This document shows positions 23,801 to 33,208 of a DNA stretch of 64,000 nt, piece by piece. This DNA is from Lytechinus pictus (taxonomy: Eukaryota > Echinodermata > Echinoidea > Temnopleuroida > Toxopneustidae): contig NC_087258.1 in assembly GCF_037042905.1 (NCBI RefSeq), positions 6,054,501 through 6,118,500 of the forward strand, in the 5' to 3' direction. The translations under genes were made by a program, and so were the position numbers. Within the stretch, counting starts at the first letter, position 1. Each line of letters begins with the position of its first letter. The notes under the pieces were generated by a model. That model was given only the letters and a program-made list of their open reading frames with translations, was not told where the DNA came from and did not search any database.

Positions 23801-26173
23801 TTGGCTAAAAACACTATTTGCATTGGATTTGTACACAAATTCAAGTTTTTGAGTAATTTTGGGTCTGAATGCACTTACGAAATGTTGCGTAATTTTGGAA
23901 CCGCGTACACGGGGGTCACAATTTTGGTCTCAAAAGTTGCGCGAGACTTGAAAGTAAAAAGTCAGCGAGCGACGCGGTCAAAAAAATTCAAGCGGCGGAT
24001 TTATCGCGAAAAATGTCGAGAGGGGGGCTGAATCAGCCCCCCCCCCCCCCCCCAGTCTTCTTCTTTGGGATGTACAAAGAGGTTGATTATTTTATGGAAT
24101 TGCCCTGATAATAAATAATAATATGCAATAATTTAGCCGGAATCTACTTAGAAATAATCTATTCCGAGGTGAACTATATCCTTGCTTAGCTCAAGCTGCC
24201 ACTTTTTAGCACTGTGCATGATGCAAGTAATAAATTATAACCATTCACCTCACCTGTTTCGAATGTAGCACCATGTTGATTTATTTCCTGCTGAATAAAA
24301 ACATGCTATAGCTGAATTTGAACCCACAACCCTTTGATTAAAGGCGAGAGTCAGAACAAGACCATTTCACCCCAAATACCTTAAAGTCAGCGACATAGCA
24401 AAGAAGGAAGGTATTGTAAATAAGCTATGGTAAGAGTTGAGGCATATATAGATATCAAAAAAGGAGAAGAGGGAAACTGCCACTGGAACTATTAACTGAA
24501 AACAATCACACAGAAGATTGCCAGCACAGATAAAAACATGTGAGACAGTGTATTATTATTGCTTGGAAAAAGACTGGACATCATGCTTGAATTCCATGCT
24601 TGTTTTGCTTATTTCTCACCAATTACCCAATTATTCAAGAATCCTTTGGCACATTTTTGTTCATATTTGATAGGATTCTGCATGAACTCAGTTGGAAATC
24701 TCTATCACAACTGGCATTTCTTTTCAAGTAAAACTTTTAAAGATACCATAATTGTCTCACCTCTTGCTGTGGCTAAATGTAGCACTGTGTCATCACTTAC
24801 AGGAAAAGCAGGTACTGAATAATGAAGAAATAATATGAAAAAACAATATCAAAAATGAAAATACACCTGTATCTTTGTGATTCAACTATTTGAATATGGA
24901 AAAGATACATACTCTTACACTTCCAATAAATTGAATCCTAATTCAGATTCACAATTTTCTTTTCATTCAGCTATACAGAAAAAACCTTTGGACTGGTTAA
25001 AGGATTTGAATAATTCCATTCAAATTAAAAAAACAAATGATGCCAATTTTATCATAATTACTAGGCCTACTGTTCCATTTTTTACAGTGACAAACGCATA
25101 ACATGCTATGTAGGCAAATTTTATTCTGAATTTTTTTAAAAGCAAGAAAGAATTCAGGAAAAAAAGAAAGTGGTTCATATTTTCATCAGAATTTTCTGAA
25201 AAGCAAAAAAAAAGGGTTTCACCAATGCCAGGACTCATGCTATCTAAGCGAAGTACCTGAACAAAAGTCAGTGAGTTGTGTCTTTACCAGGGATATTGGA
25301 ATAACGTAAGCGCTGTGTGTGTCTTTTATAGTGGTATTCCAACAGTCCCAAAGTTTATCTGATTTGGGGATTAGAAATTAAAAGACAATGGCTGGATTTC
25401 TGTCAAGACACCGCTTTAAGTAACCTTTGCCTTGTTAAGTGCTTTTTACCAACTGATTTGAGATTCTATATTTTCATTTACTGTTGAGTATTGTAAATAT
25501 GATGGTTTCTTTCATATCAAAGTTCCATAAATGCAGGCTATGTTGCAGTGGAAAACACTCTGTCCCTCGAATAGGATGTTAAATGGAGGCCCCTTGTATA
25601 GAAGGGTGACCACCTTTGCATGATAAAAACCCAATGCACTATTCATAAAAGAGTAGGGGGAAACCCCATTTAAGTGGCCCACTCTACCTGCATTCCCCCC
25701 CCCCCATCAGTCATATCGGAGGGAGAGAACTGCAGGTCATACCGAGTGAATCAGTTGGCTTTTCACCTCCCAGACACAGCCAACGCCAAACAAAAAACGA
25801 TAACAATACTAATAATAGAAGAACATTCTATTGACAACAGGGTCCTGGTCTGATAAAGTCCTTTTCTTAGGCTATCATTTGACTTCAATTTCAACTTACT
25901 GTATACATGTATGCAGACTAAAATTTACACTGCAAATTATTAACATCTACAAAGCATTAAAAATATGAATCTCCCATTATAGTCATACTTACATTTCACA
26001 TAAAGCTTGGACACGCCTCCCAATTCCTTTACCTCCTTATGAATATCTGCGCCGACAAAGGTGAATTCCCAATCACCAGACTTGTATCCCATGGCATCGC
26101 CGACGCCACTCAAAACCATGGCAGCCTTGTATCGTGAAAGCATATCAACTGATACTTTGGGACCACTCGCCAT
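14725..26173 (-). CDS. ADPRH: ADP-ribosylarginine hydrolase, ARH1/ADPRH type (7 coding exons, 381 aa)
   Basis: Family knowledge: this enzyme removes ADP-ribose from arginine side chains in the cytosol, using a binuclear Mg site, and so reverses mono-ADP-ribosylation. Seen: exons 26173-25993, 24814-24761, 22828-22733, 20714-20639, 18569-18108, 16678-16525 and 14847-14725 have GT/AG borders and phases that join without a stop into 381 aa (human about 357). Motifs in order are [16 protein letters not shown] (15-30), SDDTVLH (67-73; metal-binding D68 and D69), GRAPG (107-111), [11 protein letters not shown] (137-147), SGRMTH (169-174), [13 protein letters not shown] (277-289) and HGGDNDST (311-318; D314 and D316). 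All are the conserved metal and ADP-ribose residues, so the enzyme should be active. I chose the start MASGPK because it sits 14 residues before the conserved YKAAM. An in-frame upstream extension falls across a likely acceptor at 26230. The C-terminal tail (about residues 362-381) is polar and poorly conserved. The introns are full of repeats. Confidence 0.95.
16525..16678 (-). CDS. ADPRH: ADPRH coding exon 6 (second metal-binding loop)
   Basis: Codes residues 291-341, including HGGDNDSTG, whose two Asp residues complete the binuclear metal site, and AGCWWG. The donor is TTCAAG|GTGTGA, a non-optimal but valid GT site. Reading through it meets an immediate stop. Confidence 0.93.
16905..17090 (+). 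repeat. Pyrimidine-rich repeat, copy 1 (ADPRH intron)
   Basis: GGCAGGATTCACCTCACACT then CT/CA-rich text with CTCCTCCA and CTCCACCACCT. Matches 19455-19640 in the same order. Confidence 0.55.
18108..18569 (-). CDS. ADPRH: ADPRH coding exon 5 (462 bp, core)
   Basis: The largest exon, residues 137-289. It carries [25 protein letters not shown] and [13 protein letters not shown], all hallmarks of ARH1 active-site loops. The acceptor is TTTTCCTAG and the donor is ATTGC|GTAAGT. Confidence 0.96.
19110..19330. repeat. Intronic repeat shared with 24535-24745
   Basis: Both contain GAGACAGTGTATTATTATT, TTGGAAA, a TGCCATGCTT/TTCCATGCTT block and a later CACAACTGGC. Diverged copies in two ADPRH introns. 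The second ends close to coding exon 2. Confidence 0.45.
19455..19640 (+). repeat. Pyrimidine-rich repeat, copy 2 (ADPRH intron)
   Basis: GTAGCAGGATTTACCTCACA then CT-rich text and a poly-C run at about 19507. Sister of 16905-17090. Confidence 0.55.
19685..20285. mobile_element. Diverged TTAA-type palindromic MITE in an ADPRH intron
   Basis: Ends AGGGGAATCCAGCC and, on the other side, the complement of AAAGGGGAATTCAACCC. The interior holds GAAAGTTTGAAAGAAATCGG and a complementary block near 20180-20230. It resembles the 575-585 bp family but is well diverged. Confidence 0.65.
20639..20714 (-). CDS. ADPRH: ADPRH coding exon 4 (76 bp)
   Basis: Codes [18 protein letters not shown] and IGPFNK, matching the family segment just before [10 protein letters not shown]. 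The acceptor is TTTAAAG. The donor is AAGAG|GTGAGA, leaving phase 2. Confidence 0.9.
21589..22657 (-). mobile_element. Non-autonomous TIR DNA transposon, copy 2 (in ADPRH intron)
   Basis: The termini are CAGTCAGGCAGCAAGC and the complement of CAGTCAGTCGGCAAGC. A clean 5 bp duplication TCATA flanks both sides (21584-21588, 22658-22662). It is similar to copy 1 along about 1.07 kb in the opposite orientation. Short open frames inside it are not genes. Confidence 0.8.
22733..22828 (-). CDS. ADPRH: ADPRH coding exon 3
   Basis: Codes residues 79-110 and ends at CCAG|GTGATT inside the GRAPG motif. The frame stays open past this donor, but only a splice here restores the family sequence (APG then NTTTYAIS). 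A DNA transposon ends 76 bases downstream of the donor. Confidence 0.9.
22912..23165 (-). repeat. tRNA-derived SINE (ADPRH intron)
   Basis: On the minus strand: GGGGGTGTCATGGTCTTGTG, B box GGGTTCGATTC, then the shared CACTCCACCCAGGTGAGGGT region and an ATTATT-rich tail. A near-identical neighbour lies at about 24121-24377. Confidence 0.78.
23308..24069. mobile_element. Poly-C foldback element, copy 1 (ADPRH intron)
   Basis: The inner ends GAAGACTGGGGGGGC (about 23340) and the complementary CCCCCCAGTCTTC (about 24050) form an inverted pair. The interior (GATCGCGCGATCG; GGAACCGCGTAC) is shared with 43363-44137. A left TTAA lies at 23304-23307. Confidence 0.6.
24121..24377 (-). repeat. tRNA-derived SINE (ADPRH intron), diverged
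   Basis: Shares ATGCAATAATTTAGCC, GAATCTACTTAGAAATAATC and the tRNA-like head (minus strand GGGTTCAAATTC B box) with 22912-23165. Its promoter boxes are more decayed. Confidence 0.72.
24761..24814 (-). CDS. ADPRH: ADPRH coding exon 2 (54 bp, catalytic SDDT)
   Basis: A micro-exon coding [17 protein letters not shown]. The two adjacent Asp residues of SDDT are metal ligands in the family. It sits between TTATTCAG and GAG|GTGAGA and is phase 1 at both ends. It is easily missed by gene finders because of its length. Confidence 0.92.
25993..26173 (-). CDS. ADPRH: ADPRH coding exon 1 (start codon exon)
   Basis: Codes for residues 1-60 plus one base. It includes the first conserved helix ([16 protein letters not shown]) and GDWEF. 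The donor is AAAT|GTAAGT, leaving phase 1. The likely 5' end of this exon is 26230, after TTTGCAG, so about 57 bases of it are untranslated. Confidence 0.93.
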
Positions 26174-26406
26174 TTCAATTGTTTTGAGGTAATCAGTTCC
26201 AAGACAAGAGTGTTCTTTGCTCTTTATTTCCTGCAAAGAATTCAACATTTTAGAAATGAATTTGAGAAAGATTTAGTAAAAATCAGGCATACATAAAACT
26301 GTAGTACGTTCTATTTTAATAATCATCATTGTCATAAACAATATGCATGATTAAACTTGAAAGAACTGTACACTCCAGAGCATGTCAATTTTTCTATGTA
26401 TACTAA

Positions 26407-26851
26407 CCCAGGAGCTCACCGTGCATTTACTCATACTCACGGGACTAGGGTAGATTGTGGTCACAATAACTTGCAAATAAAATTGTGAAAACAGAAATTA
26501 TGCACTTACCACGATTATATGGATGAAGGTCTATCATGTGGCAGTATCCCGACATCGAGGCACAGACTGGAACCTCAAAAAAACGAAAAGTTCTCTCCTT
26601 CTACCCTAGTCTCGATCGGCCATTTTGTTATGAATTTTGAAAGAATTAGGAGAGGTATCGCAACAGAACTTTTCGGGTTTTTTTAGGTTCCAGTCTGTGC
26701 CTCGATGTCAGGATACTGCCACACGATAGACCTTCATCCATATAATTGTGGTAAGTGCAATTTCTGTTTTCACAATTTTCTTTCCAAGTTATTGTGACCA
26801 CAATCTACCCTAGTCCCCTGAGTATGAGTAAATGCACGGTGAGCTCCTGGG
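26407..26851. mobile_element. 445 bp near-perfect foldback element upstream of ADPRH
   Basis: Arms 26407-26604 and about 26664-26851 are almost perfect reverse complements (begins CCCAGGAGCTCACCGTGCAT) around a loop of about 60 bases. It lies between the predicted untranslated exon and the start-codon exon. High arm identity implies recent origin or ongoing conversion. Confidence 0.85.
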
Positions 26852-27471
26852 CTCCCTGGCCTGGGTATTACAAGACATCTCACAATATATATATAGTCTC
26901 CACAATCACAATATAGTCTCCATAATCTCAATTCCTACCCCCTGCCACCCCTCTCATTCGATTTGTCTGAATGAACACCTGGAAGAAATGCTGCAGAGAA
27001 CATTCAATCAAGATAAGAAGAAAAATGAAATGGCAACTTGAAATTTTTGAAATCTGCCTTGCATAGTAATAGACCAACTAACACTAGTAAGTAACTAACA
27101 GGTCATGCAGGTAGAAACTGAAATAGGGTGAAATAAAAATATAAATGGTTCAAGCAGCTTCGCTTTTCCTTACAACTACGGTTGGTCAAGAAACTCAATC
27201 AATTATGAGCTTCACTTAGCCTAGAAATAGGTCCAGCATATTTCTTACTTTAGAGGTTAGTGAGAAAAAATAAACCTAGCACTAGTAGCAGCCACATGCA
27301 CAAACAATTCAGAATCAGACTCCTTCTTCTCAAAGACTCAATCTCATGGAGTCATGCATATACTCTCTTCGATCTTCCAAACTCCAAAGTTATGTCTTTT
27401 TTTTATTATGAGGAAATACTCACAAATTACACAGCATATGTTGCAATCGCAAGTCTATTCTTAGATCTTAC

Positions 27472-27660
27472 GTAACGGATGGTGAGCAATGCATTGTTCG
27501 GTGACGATGAGGCGTTTTGGTCGGCCGAGAAGCGGTGCACGATGAGTCGGGTCTCGGGGCCGAGCCGCCACGGGAAGGGCGCACCACTCACACCAGTCCA
27601 GGCCAGTCCGCTCAGCTCACTCTCTCATTCAGTTTCTATCAGCTCCGTTTAATTTTTAGG
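27472..27660 (-). promoter_or_regulatory. ADPRH: Probable ADPRH promoter and untranslated first exon
   Basis: A patch clearly richer in G+C than its AT-rich surroundings, about 1.3 kb upstream of the start codon. On the minus strand a good donor (GTTAC|GTAAGA) ends at 27472 and could pair with the acceptor before 26230. No TATA box is obvious. The extent and transcription start are inferred. Confidence 0.45.
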
Positions 27661-27889
27661 CAAGAGTTTAACCCTCTGTTTCTGCAGATTTAATGGATTA
27701 TTTCCCGTTTAGAAACTAGCTAACTCAAAATCAGAGGCATTGCCAACCTTTAATTACAATAGGTACTGATATTTGCAGCATAACGTTCCACCTCCAATCA
27801 AAAATCACAATCTCGAGCTGCAGCAGCAACAAGCTTAAGTCATGTGACGCGTTAATATAGAGTCGGGTGACGAGAAATTTTATTATTGT

Positions 27890-28085
27890 CAGGTGACTAA
27901 TGAGAAGGGACGTACATGTATTGAAAAAATACATGAATAAGGAGAGAGAGAGACCAAGAAGAAAAGAACGGAAAAAAAGAAGAAGACGAAGAAAAAAAAC
28001 GAAAATAACTAAAGAAAGAGAAAGGAGAAGAAATACATGAAGCTAGAAGAAGCAATACATGTATAAGGAAAGAAATAAGAAACAT
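27890..28085. repeat. Purine-rich tract
   Basis: GAGAGAGAGA and GAAGAAGAAGA runs with few pyrimidines on the plus strand. Low complexity only. Confidence 0.6.
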
Positions 28086-28396
28086 GGGAATTAAGCAGAA
28101 TCAATAAGAAAATGGTGATGATTAGTGGCGTAATAATCAGTTTAAAAAAATAAAAAATAGAGGGGCCAGACATGGAGTTTAGGCAAAATTTCTATAAAAA
28201 TGAAAGAAAAAATATTTTAAGTATTAAAAAAAAAAATTATTCATAAATGATGTCATTTCACCCTTCTTAATTATTTCATTTTCTTTCTTTTCCTCCTTTT
28301 TTTTCTTGGTTGCGAAAATTTTGGGGATCCATGACACCTTAACCCCCCCCCCAAAAAAAAAAAAAAAATATATATATATACATGTATGTACGCCAG

Positions 28397-28700
28397 GTAT
28401 GGTGATGATGATGATGATGTGGGTGATGACGATGATGATGATAATAATGATGATGATGATGATGGGATACTAATGACGATGAATGATGATAATGATGATG
28501 ATGATGAGGAAGAGGAGGAGGAGGAGGAGGAGGATGATGATGATGATGATGATGATGATGTTGATCATGATGATGATGATGGCGATGATGAGTGATGATG
28601 GTAATGATGATGATGGGATACTAATGACGATGAATGATGATAATGATGGTAATGGTGATGATGATATGATGAGGATGAGGATGATGATATGACAACAATG
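28397..28700 (+). repeat. GAT/ATG trinucleotide microsatellite
   Basis: About 300 bp of GATGATGAT with GAGGAGGAG inside. It gives long acidic, methionine or isoleucine frames in different phases, none of them genes. Confidence 0.95.
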
Positions 28701-29714
28701 ATGATGAAACAGAATATTCATCAGTGGCGGATCTGTAGGGGGTTAGGGAGTTTAAACCCCCACCACGCATATTATCATGATTATTTCAGGGAGCCTGCGG
28801 GCTCCCTGAAATAAACTCAAACACTCCTTCCTGTTTACGAGAGTCGCGCAAGTATATCATTCGCGGATCTACGGGGGGGGGGCAACCGGGTAGCCAGGAT
28901 TTAATTTTGAAGGGACGGAAAATGCAGGGAGGGGGGGTTCCCCCCCCCCCCTTCCCGCTCGAAACGCGAAGTTTTTGATGCCTCATCAAATTCAAATCAA
29001 AAGAAGACGTAGCTCCTCCATGTGTAGTAACCAATTTTTTATTGAAATGCTGAGATTAAAAAATAAAAACTTGCAAATACGGGAAATAATTGAAGTATTT
29101 GAAACCAGCGGTTGCGGAACGGGAACGTGAAAAAAATGAAATGTGCCCTTTTTCAAAATGTAATATACCCTTTTTTTGGCTCGCGCTTCGCGCTCGCATC
29201 AATTGTTGTTTAGTAAGATTCTCATTCTGAGCTTGCTTACAAAAATGCTTAGAATTACAAATTGTCACGTTAGAATATCATAAAATAAAAATAAAATTTG
29301 ATTTTCTAACCTGAAATGTATTATGTTGTTCTTCAAAAAGAGTATTTGCTTTCGAAAATGATACATTTCATTTTTTTTTTAAAAAGGTAATTTTTTTCTT
29401 ACGGGAATTATTTCATCAGAAGCAGAAGCTGTTAAAAATAAACCACTCCCTGAAAAAAATATCCTTATCTGGAGGTTATCCACATGTGACCAGCAAACAG
29501 TCCCAAACATTCATAATCCATTCGCGCGATCAGGCTGCATTTGCTCAGAGAAAATAAAAATTGGAATTTTTCATCCAAGCGCCAATTCTTGATGCAATAC
29601 AAGTTTTGACCACAACATACACAGTCATGTTTCATCCTCCGTTGAAACTAATGCTGCATAATATCCTGTTATTTTTTTATTACAACACCGTTTTTGTTAC
29701 TAAAATGAATTGAT

Positions 29715-29830
29715 TTAATTTTCGGAAAAACGAACCTCATTTAATTCCCGGACGAACGAACCTTCGAATTAACGAACCTTATTTCGTTTTCGGGTTAACG
29801 AACCTTCGGAATTACGAACCCTCGGTATAT
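29715..29830 (+). repeat. Short tandem repeat CGAACCTTCGAATTAA type
   Basis: Five or so variants of a 20-25 bp unit around ACGAACCTTCGGAATTACGA. It is followed by CAGTGGCGTAAC and a poly-C run, a pairing seen in other repeats here. Confidence 0.65.
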
Positions 29831-29899
29831 CAGTGGCGTAACAGGTGGGAGGCAGGGGTGGCAATTAGCTGCCCCCCCCCCCTGGCGGATTTCAGCGGG

Positions 29900-30095
29900 A
29901 AAATTAAAAAAACGGGGAAAAAAAAGAAAAGGGAGGGGGAAGAAAGGGAAGGAGGGAGAAAAGGGGAAAAGGAAAGGAGGAAAGGGAAAGGAGGAAAGAG
30001 AAAAGGGAAAAATTGAAAGAAAACGAAGAAATTATTATCATCATTTTCAATGAAAAAGGAAGGAAAGCGGGAAAAGGAACGAAAGAAGAACATTT
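29900..30095 (+). repeat. Purine-rich GGAAA tract
   Basis: Nearly unbroken purines (GGGAAAGGAGGAAAG and similar), with long pyrimidine on the opposite strand. It gives a spurious F/S/P-rich frame. Confidence 0.7.
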
Positions 30096-30099
30096 GAAA

Positions 30100-31770
30100 A
30101 AGAACAAATCATTCCGAAATAGGCCTATGTAAAGCGATAGCGTGACGGGAAATTAATTTAAAGATGACAAAATGGCAAACAATAGCGGAAAATGAAGGTA
30201 GAATGGAATTAGTCAAAGGCTAAATTGGAAAACTAAGAAGAACAAGAAAAAAAAAAACACTTAATAACACGACCGGGCTGCCGAGGATTGAAAATAAAGA
30301 GCGGGAAGAAAGATGGACTGCATGCATACAACATTGTGCTATAAGCTTGCTAAATTTTATGCAAAAAAGCTACCAGGGCTTTGCCTCAGACCCGAGACTC
30401 TTCATCGATATGACTAACATTAAAATGGACACACACACACACACAAAATAGGCTACTTTTGTGTTATCTATGCGTATTTATTCCTTTTCATTCATAACCA
30501 GCTAGTAATAGGTCCATGGTATGATACACCTTTTATCATTTCCAGATAGTCTGCAGTATAGACCCTATTTTGAAACTTCTGGTAACCCAAACATTTCCGA
30601 AAGTCCACGGAGCTTTAGGCTTCCATTTTTTATACTGACGTAGAGATGGGTGTTTAATTGGGGCCCATGGCATGGACCCCTGAGAGTTTCTTGATAAAGA
30701 AATGAAAAAGTATACTGTTTTCTTAGTATTATGTCAAAATCTAAGTTTTGAGTGTGTATATTTCTTTAGGCTCGCTCACTGCTTTTAAGGAAAAACAAAA
30801 TTCTATGTCACCATACGCTATGGCTGGCCCCTCAAAAATTTGGGCTCATTCCGCCACTGATCAAGAAACATAAAACTTGGATGTACAACCCTGTCACGCC
30901 GCTTGTTATGCACCCTGCATTATCGTAAACTACGTTAATACTATACTACACGTGTCAAAAATCCATTCGCTCGATCTCGGCAGTGTCGACGTAGACTGAG
31001 CAGTTGAATGTACTGAAAATTGAAATAGTCTAGTCTCTAATGAAATCTATGTAGTATTGATCTTTGAAAAAAAAGACTTAAAGAAAATTGCGCATAGTAT
31101 TGATATCTGAAAAGAAAATATGATTTTCCTGATTAAACATTAATTTCAAGCCGCATCCGTATGAGTCCCAATTTAATCATTTCGTATAATTATGTTCTCG
31201 AATTTCTATGATAATAATTCAAAATACGAATAAATTCCTTGAACTGAATCATTATGGTATGCAGGACATGCAGTGTGACTATAGCCTATGATACAAATAG
31301 TTATAGATATAGTCTTTTTTAATTAAATTCATATTTGTCTTGTACCAAACTTTGATTTTCTTTTTACACGCAGTATTATTGTTCATAATGACCTATTAGA
31401 TGGATGAGATGGATTCATATAAAACTTTTCCGTTTTTTTTATGTACTTAAACATGTATTAATATGTAGTGATTAAGAATGCTTGCTATCTATACTTATAT
31501 AGTCTACGTGTGTAATGGTTGCTCAGCTTAGTTATGTAAGTTAAGTTATCAAAGTTTTGTAACATAACGGATTTGTGGAAATAAAACCTAAATGAAATTA
31601 AATGAAATATAAAATTATAATTACGATTGATCAGAAAATTTTATCACTTATCTACTTAAATTTAGATCAATGGCAAATAGTGTTTAATCTAAATATATCA
31701 TAATTTTCTTTTCTGTGCACCCATTGATTATGTTGACTCCTTTGCCAATCTTTTTATAATAATTAATAAT
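30100..31770. other. Intergenic, no recognised feature
   Basis: AT-rich, one CACACACA run at about 30430. No supported gene or repeat family. Confidence 0.4.
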
Positions 31771-31777
31771 AATAATA

Positions 31778-32073
31778 CTAAACAGTTCTTGTATAGCGCA
31801 TATCACAATTATGAATAATGTCTCTGTGCGCTTCCAAAGGACTTGGATATTATTGCCCCAGCTGTAGCTTGGCAGCCGTAATTACTAAGATTGCAGCGCA
31901 CACGCATTTCAAGGAATAAATTCCTGCCAGGTACCCATTCACCTCACCTGGGTTGAGTGCAGCACAATGTGGATGAATTTCTTGCCGAAGGAAATTACGC
32001 CATGGCTGGGATTCGAACCAACGACCCTCTGTTTCAAAGTCCGGAGACTAATCCACTGGTACAACGCTCCACA
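31778..32073 (-). repeat. tRNA-derived SINE, full length
   Basis: On the minus strand it begins GTGGAGCGTTGTACCAGTGG and has the B box GGTTCGAATCC. It then runs CCATGGCGTAATTTCCTTCG through TGCCAGGAATTTATTCC to CGCTATACAAGAACTG with a TTATTATTA tail. It is the same subfamily as 61861-62155. A (TTAGGG)-like stretch lies next to it at about 32080-32096. Confidence 0.82.
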
Positions 32074-32977
32074 TTTTATTGGGTTAGGGTTAGGGTAATC
32101 TTTAAATTTAGAGGGCCGATAATATTATAATAAACATACTTTCTAAAGAAATCATTGAAATTTTATTTCAATCACAATCTTTGATTATTGTTATCATTTT
32201 TTCGATAAAATTTTGAGTATTATTCAACACCTGTAAAATAGATCATCTCCACTAATTGTCTAAACAAAAATAATAGTGGGCGTCATCTCGAAGGGGAAGG
32301 GGGGGGGGAATGTCGTTACAATTTGAACACCATTTTCGTACATGGAATATAAAATTGACCCACAAGAAATCATTCTCCTGACAAGAATTTTTGTCAATGA
32401 TATGCTTACCCCTATACCCTTAATAATTCCTCAAATATTACATGTTATGACACGCCCACTATTATTTTTGTTTAGAAAATTAGTGGTGATGATCTACATT
32501 TCTATTCCTGATCTAGGTCATTTTAAAAACATTTTAACTATACAAGCGTATATAATTTGCATATAGAAAAAAAAATAAAATGTAAAAATTTCAAGCTCAA
32601 TCTCGGGGTGGAGTTCGTCAAATTCACTTCAAGACTGCCAATGCATGCTAATGCCGGCTAATACCGGGCTAATGCTGGTTTTGTGAGGGCTGAACGCTTA
32701 AGTGTGACAGACAGAGGCTTATCAGAGATATCAAATATCTCCACAGACTTCTCGCGTGGCAGTTATGAACAGGCACGCGTGCGCTTGATGAAATCGTAAA
32801 CATATGGCCAGTTAACGCTTGCTTACACAGGATATATTACATATCAGCGGGAATAGATATATATATATTCTTCGAAATAAGTAACCAATTCTGTACCAGC
32901 ATTTATGAATATCATTATCGAACTTGGAATTTAGAGTTGGTGGTTTTTCTTTTCTATCTCTCTTTCTGTGCAGCAAG

Positions 32978-33208
32978 ATGTTTCAGAGCTGGAGACTTTC
33001 CACGTTGTCGTCGGCGTTTCTTTATATTTCGTCTACTATCCTTCTGTTGCTATCGACATGTTTCCACGACGTCGGGGCGGTATACGAGCCGGCGTTCGAG
33101 ACCAGGCCGTGGGCAGACTTTATGACTACGATCCTTTTAATGCCTGGAGGCCAGGAGTGTTTTTACCAAGATGCAAAAGTTGGAAATAATCTCAATTTTG
33201 AATATCAG
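32978..33208 (+). CDS. TMED-like coding exon 1 (signal peptide and start of GOLD)
   Basis: 77 codons, ending NNLNFEYQ|GTAAAC in phase 0. The ATG at 32978 is four bases after a polypyrimidine-CAG (32971-32973), so the exon may begin at 32974 with an upstream untranslated exon. Confidence 0.88.

Noticed and set aside
28386-28721. Long acidic, Met-rich and Ile-rich open frames on both strands
   Set aside because: They are translations of a GAT/ATG microsatellite in different phases and have no gene-like composition.
32080-32096. Interstitial telomere repeat
   Set aside because: Only about two and a half TTAGGG copies next to a SINE, too short to mean a telomere fusion.
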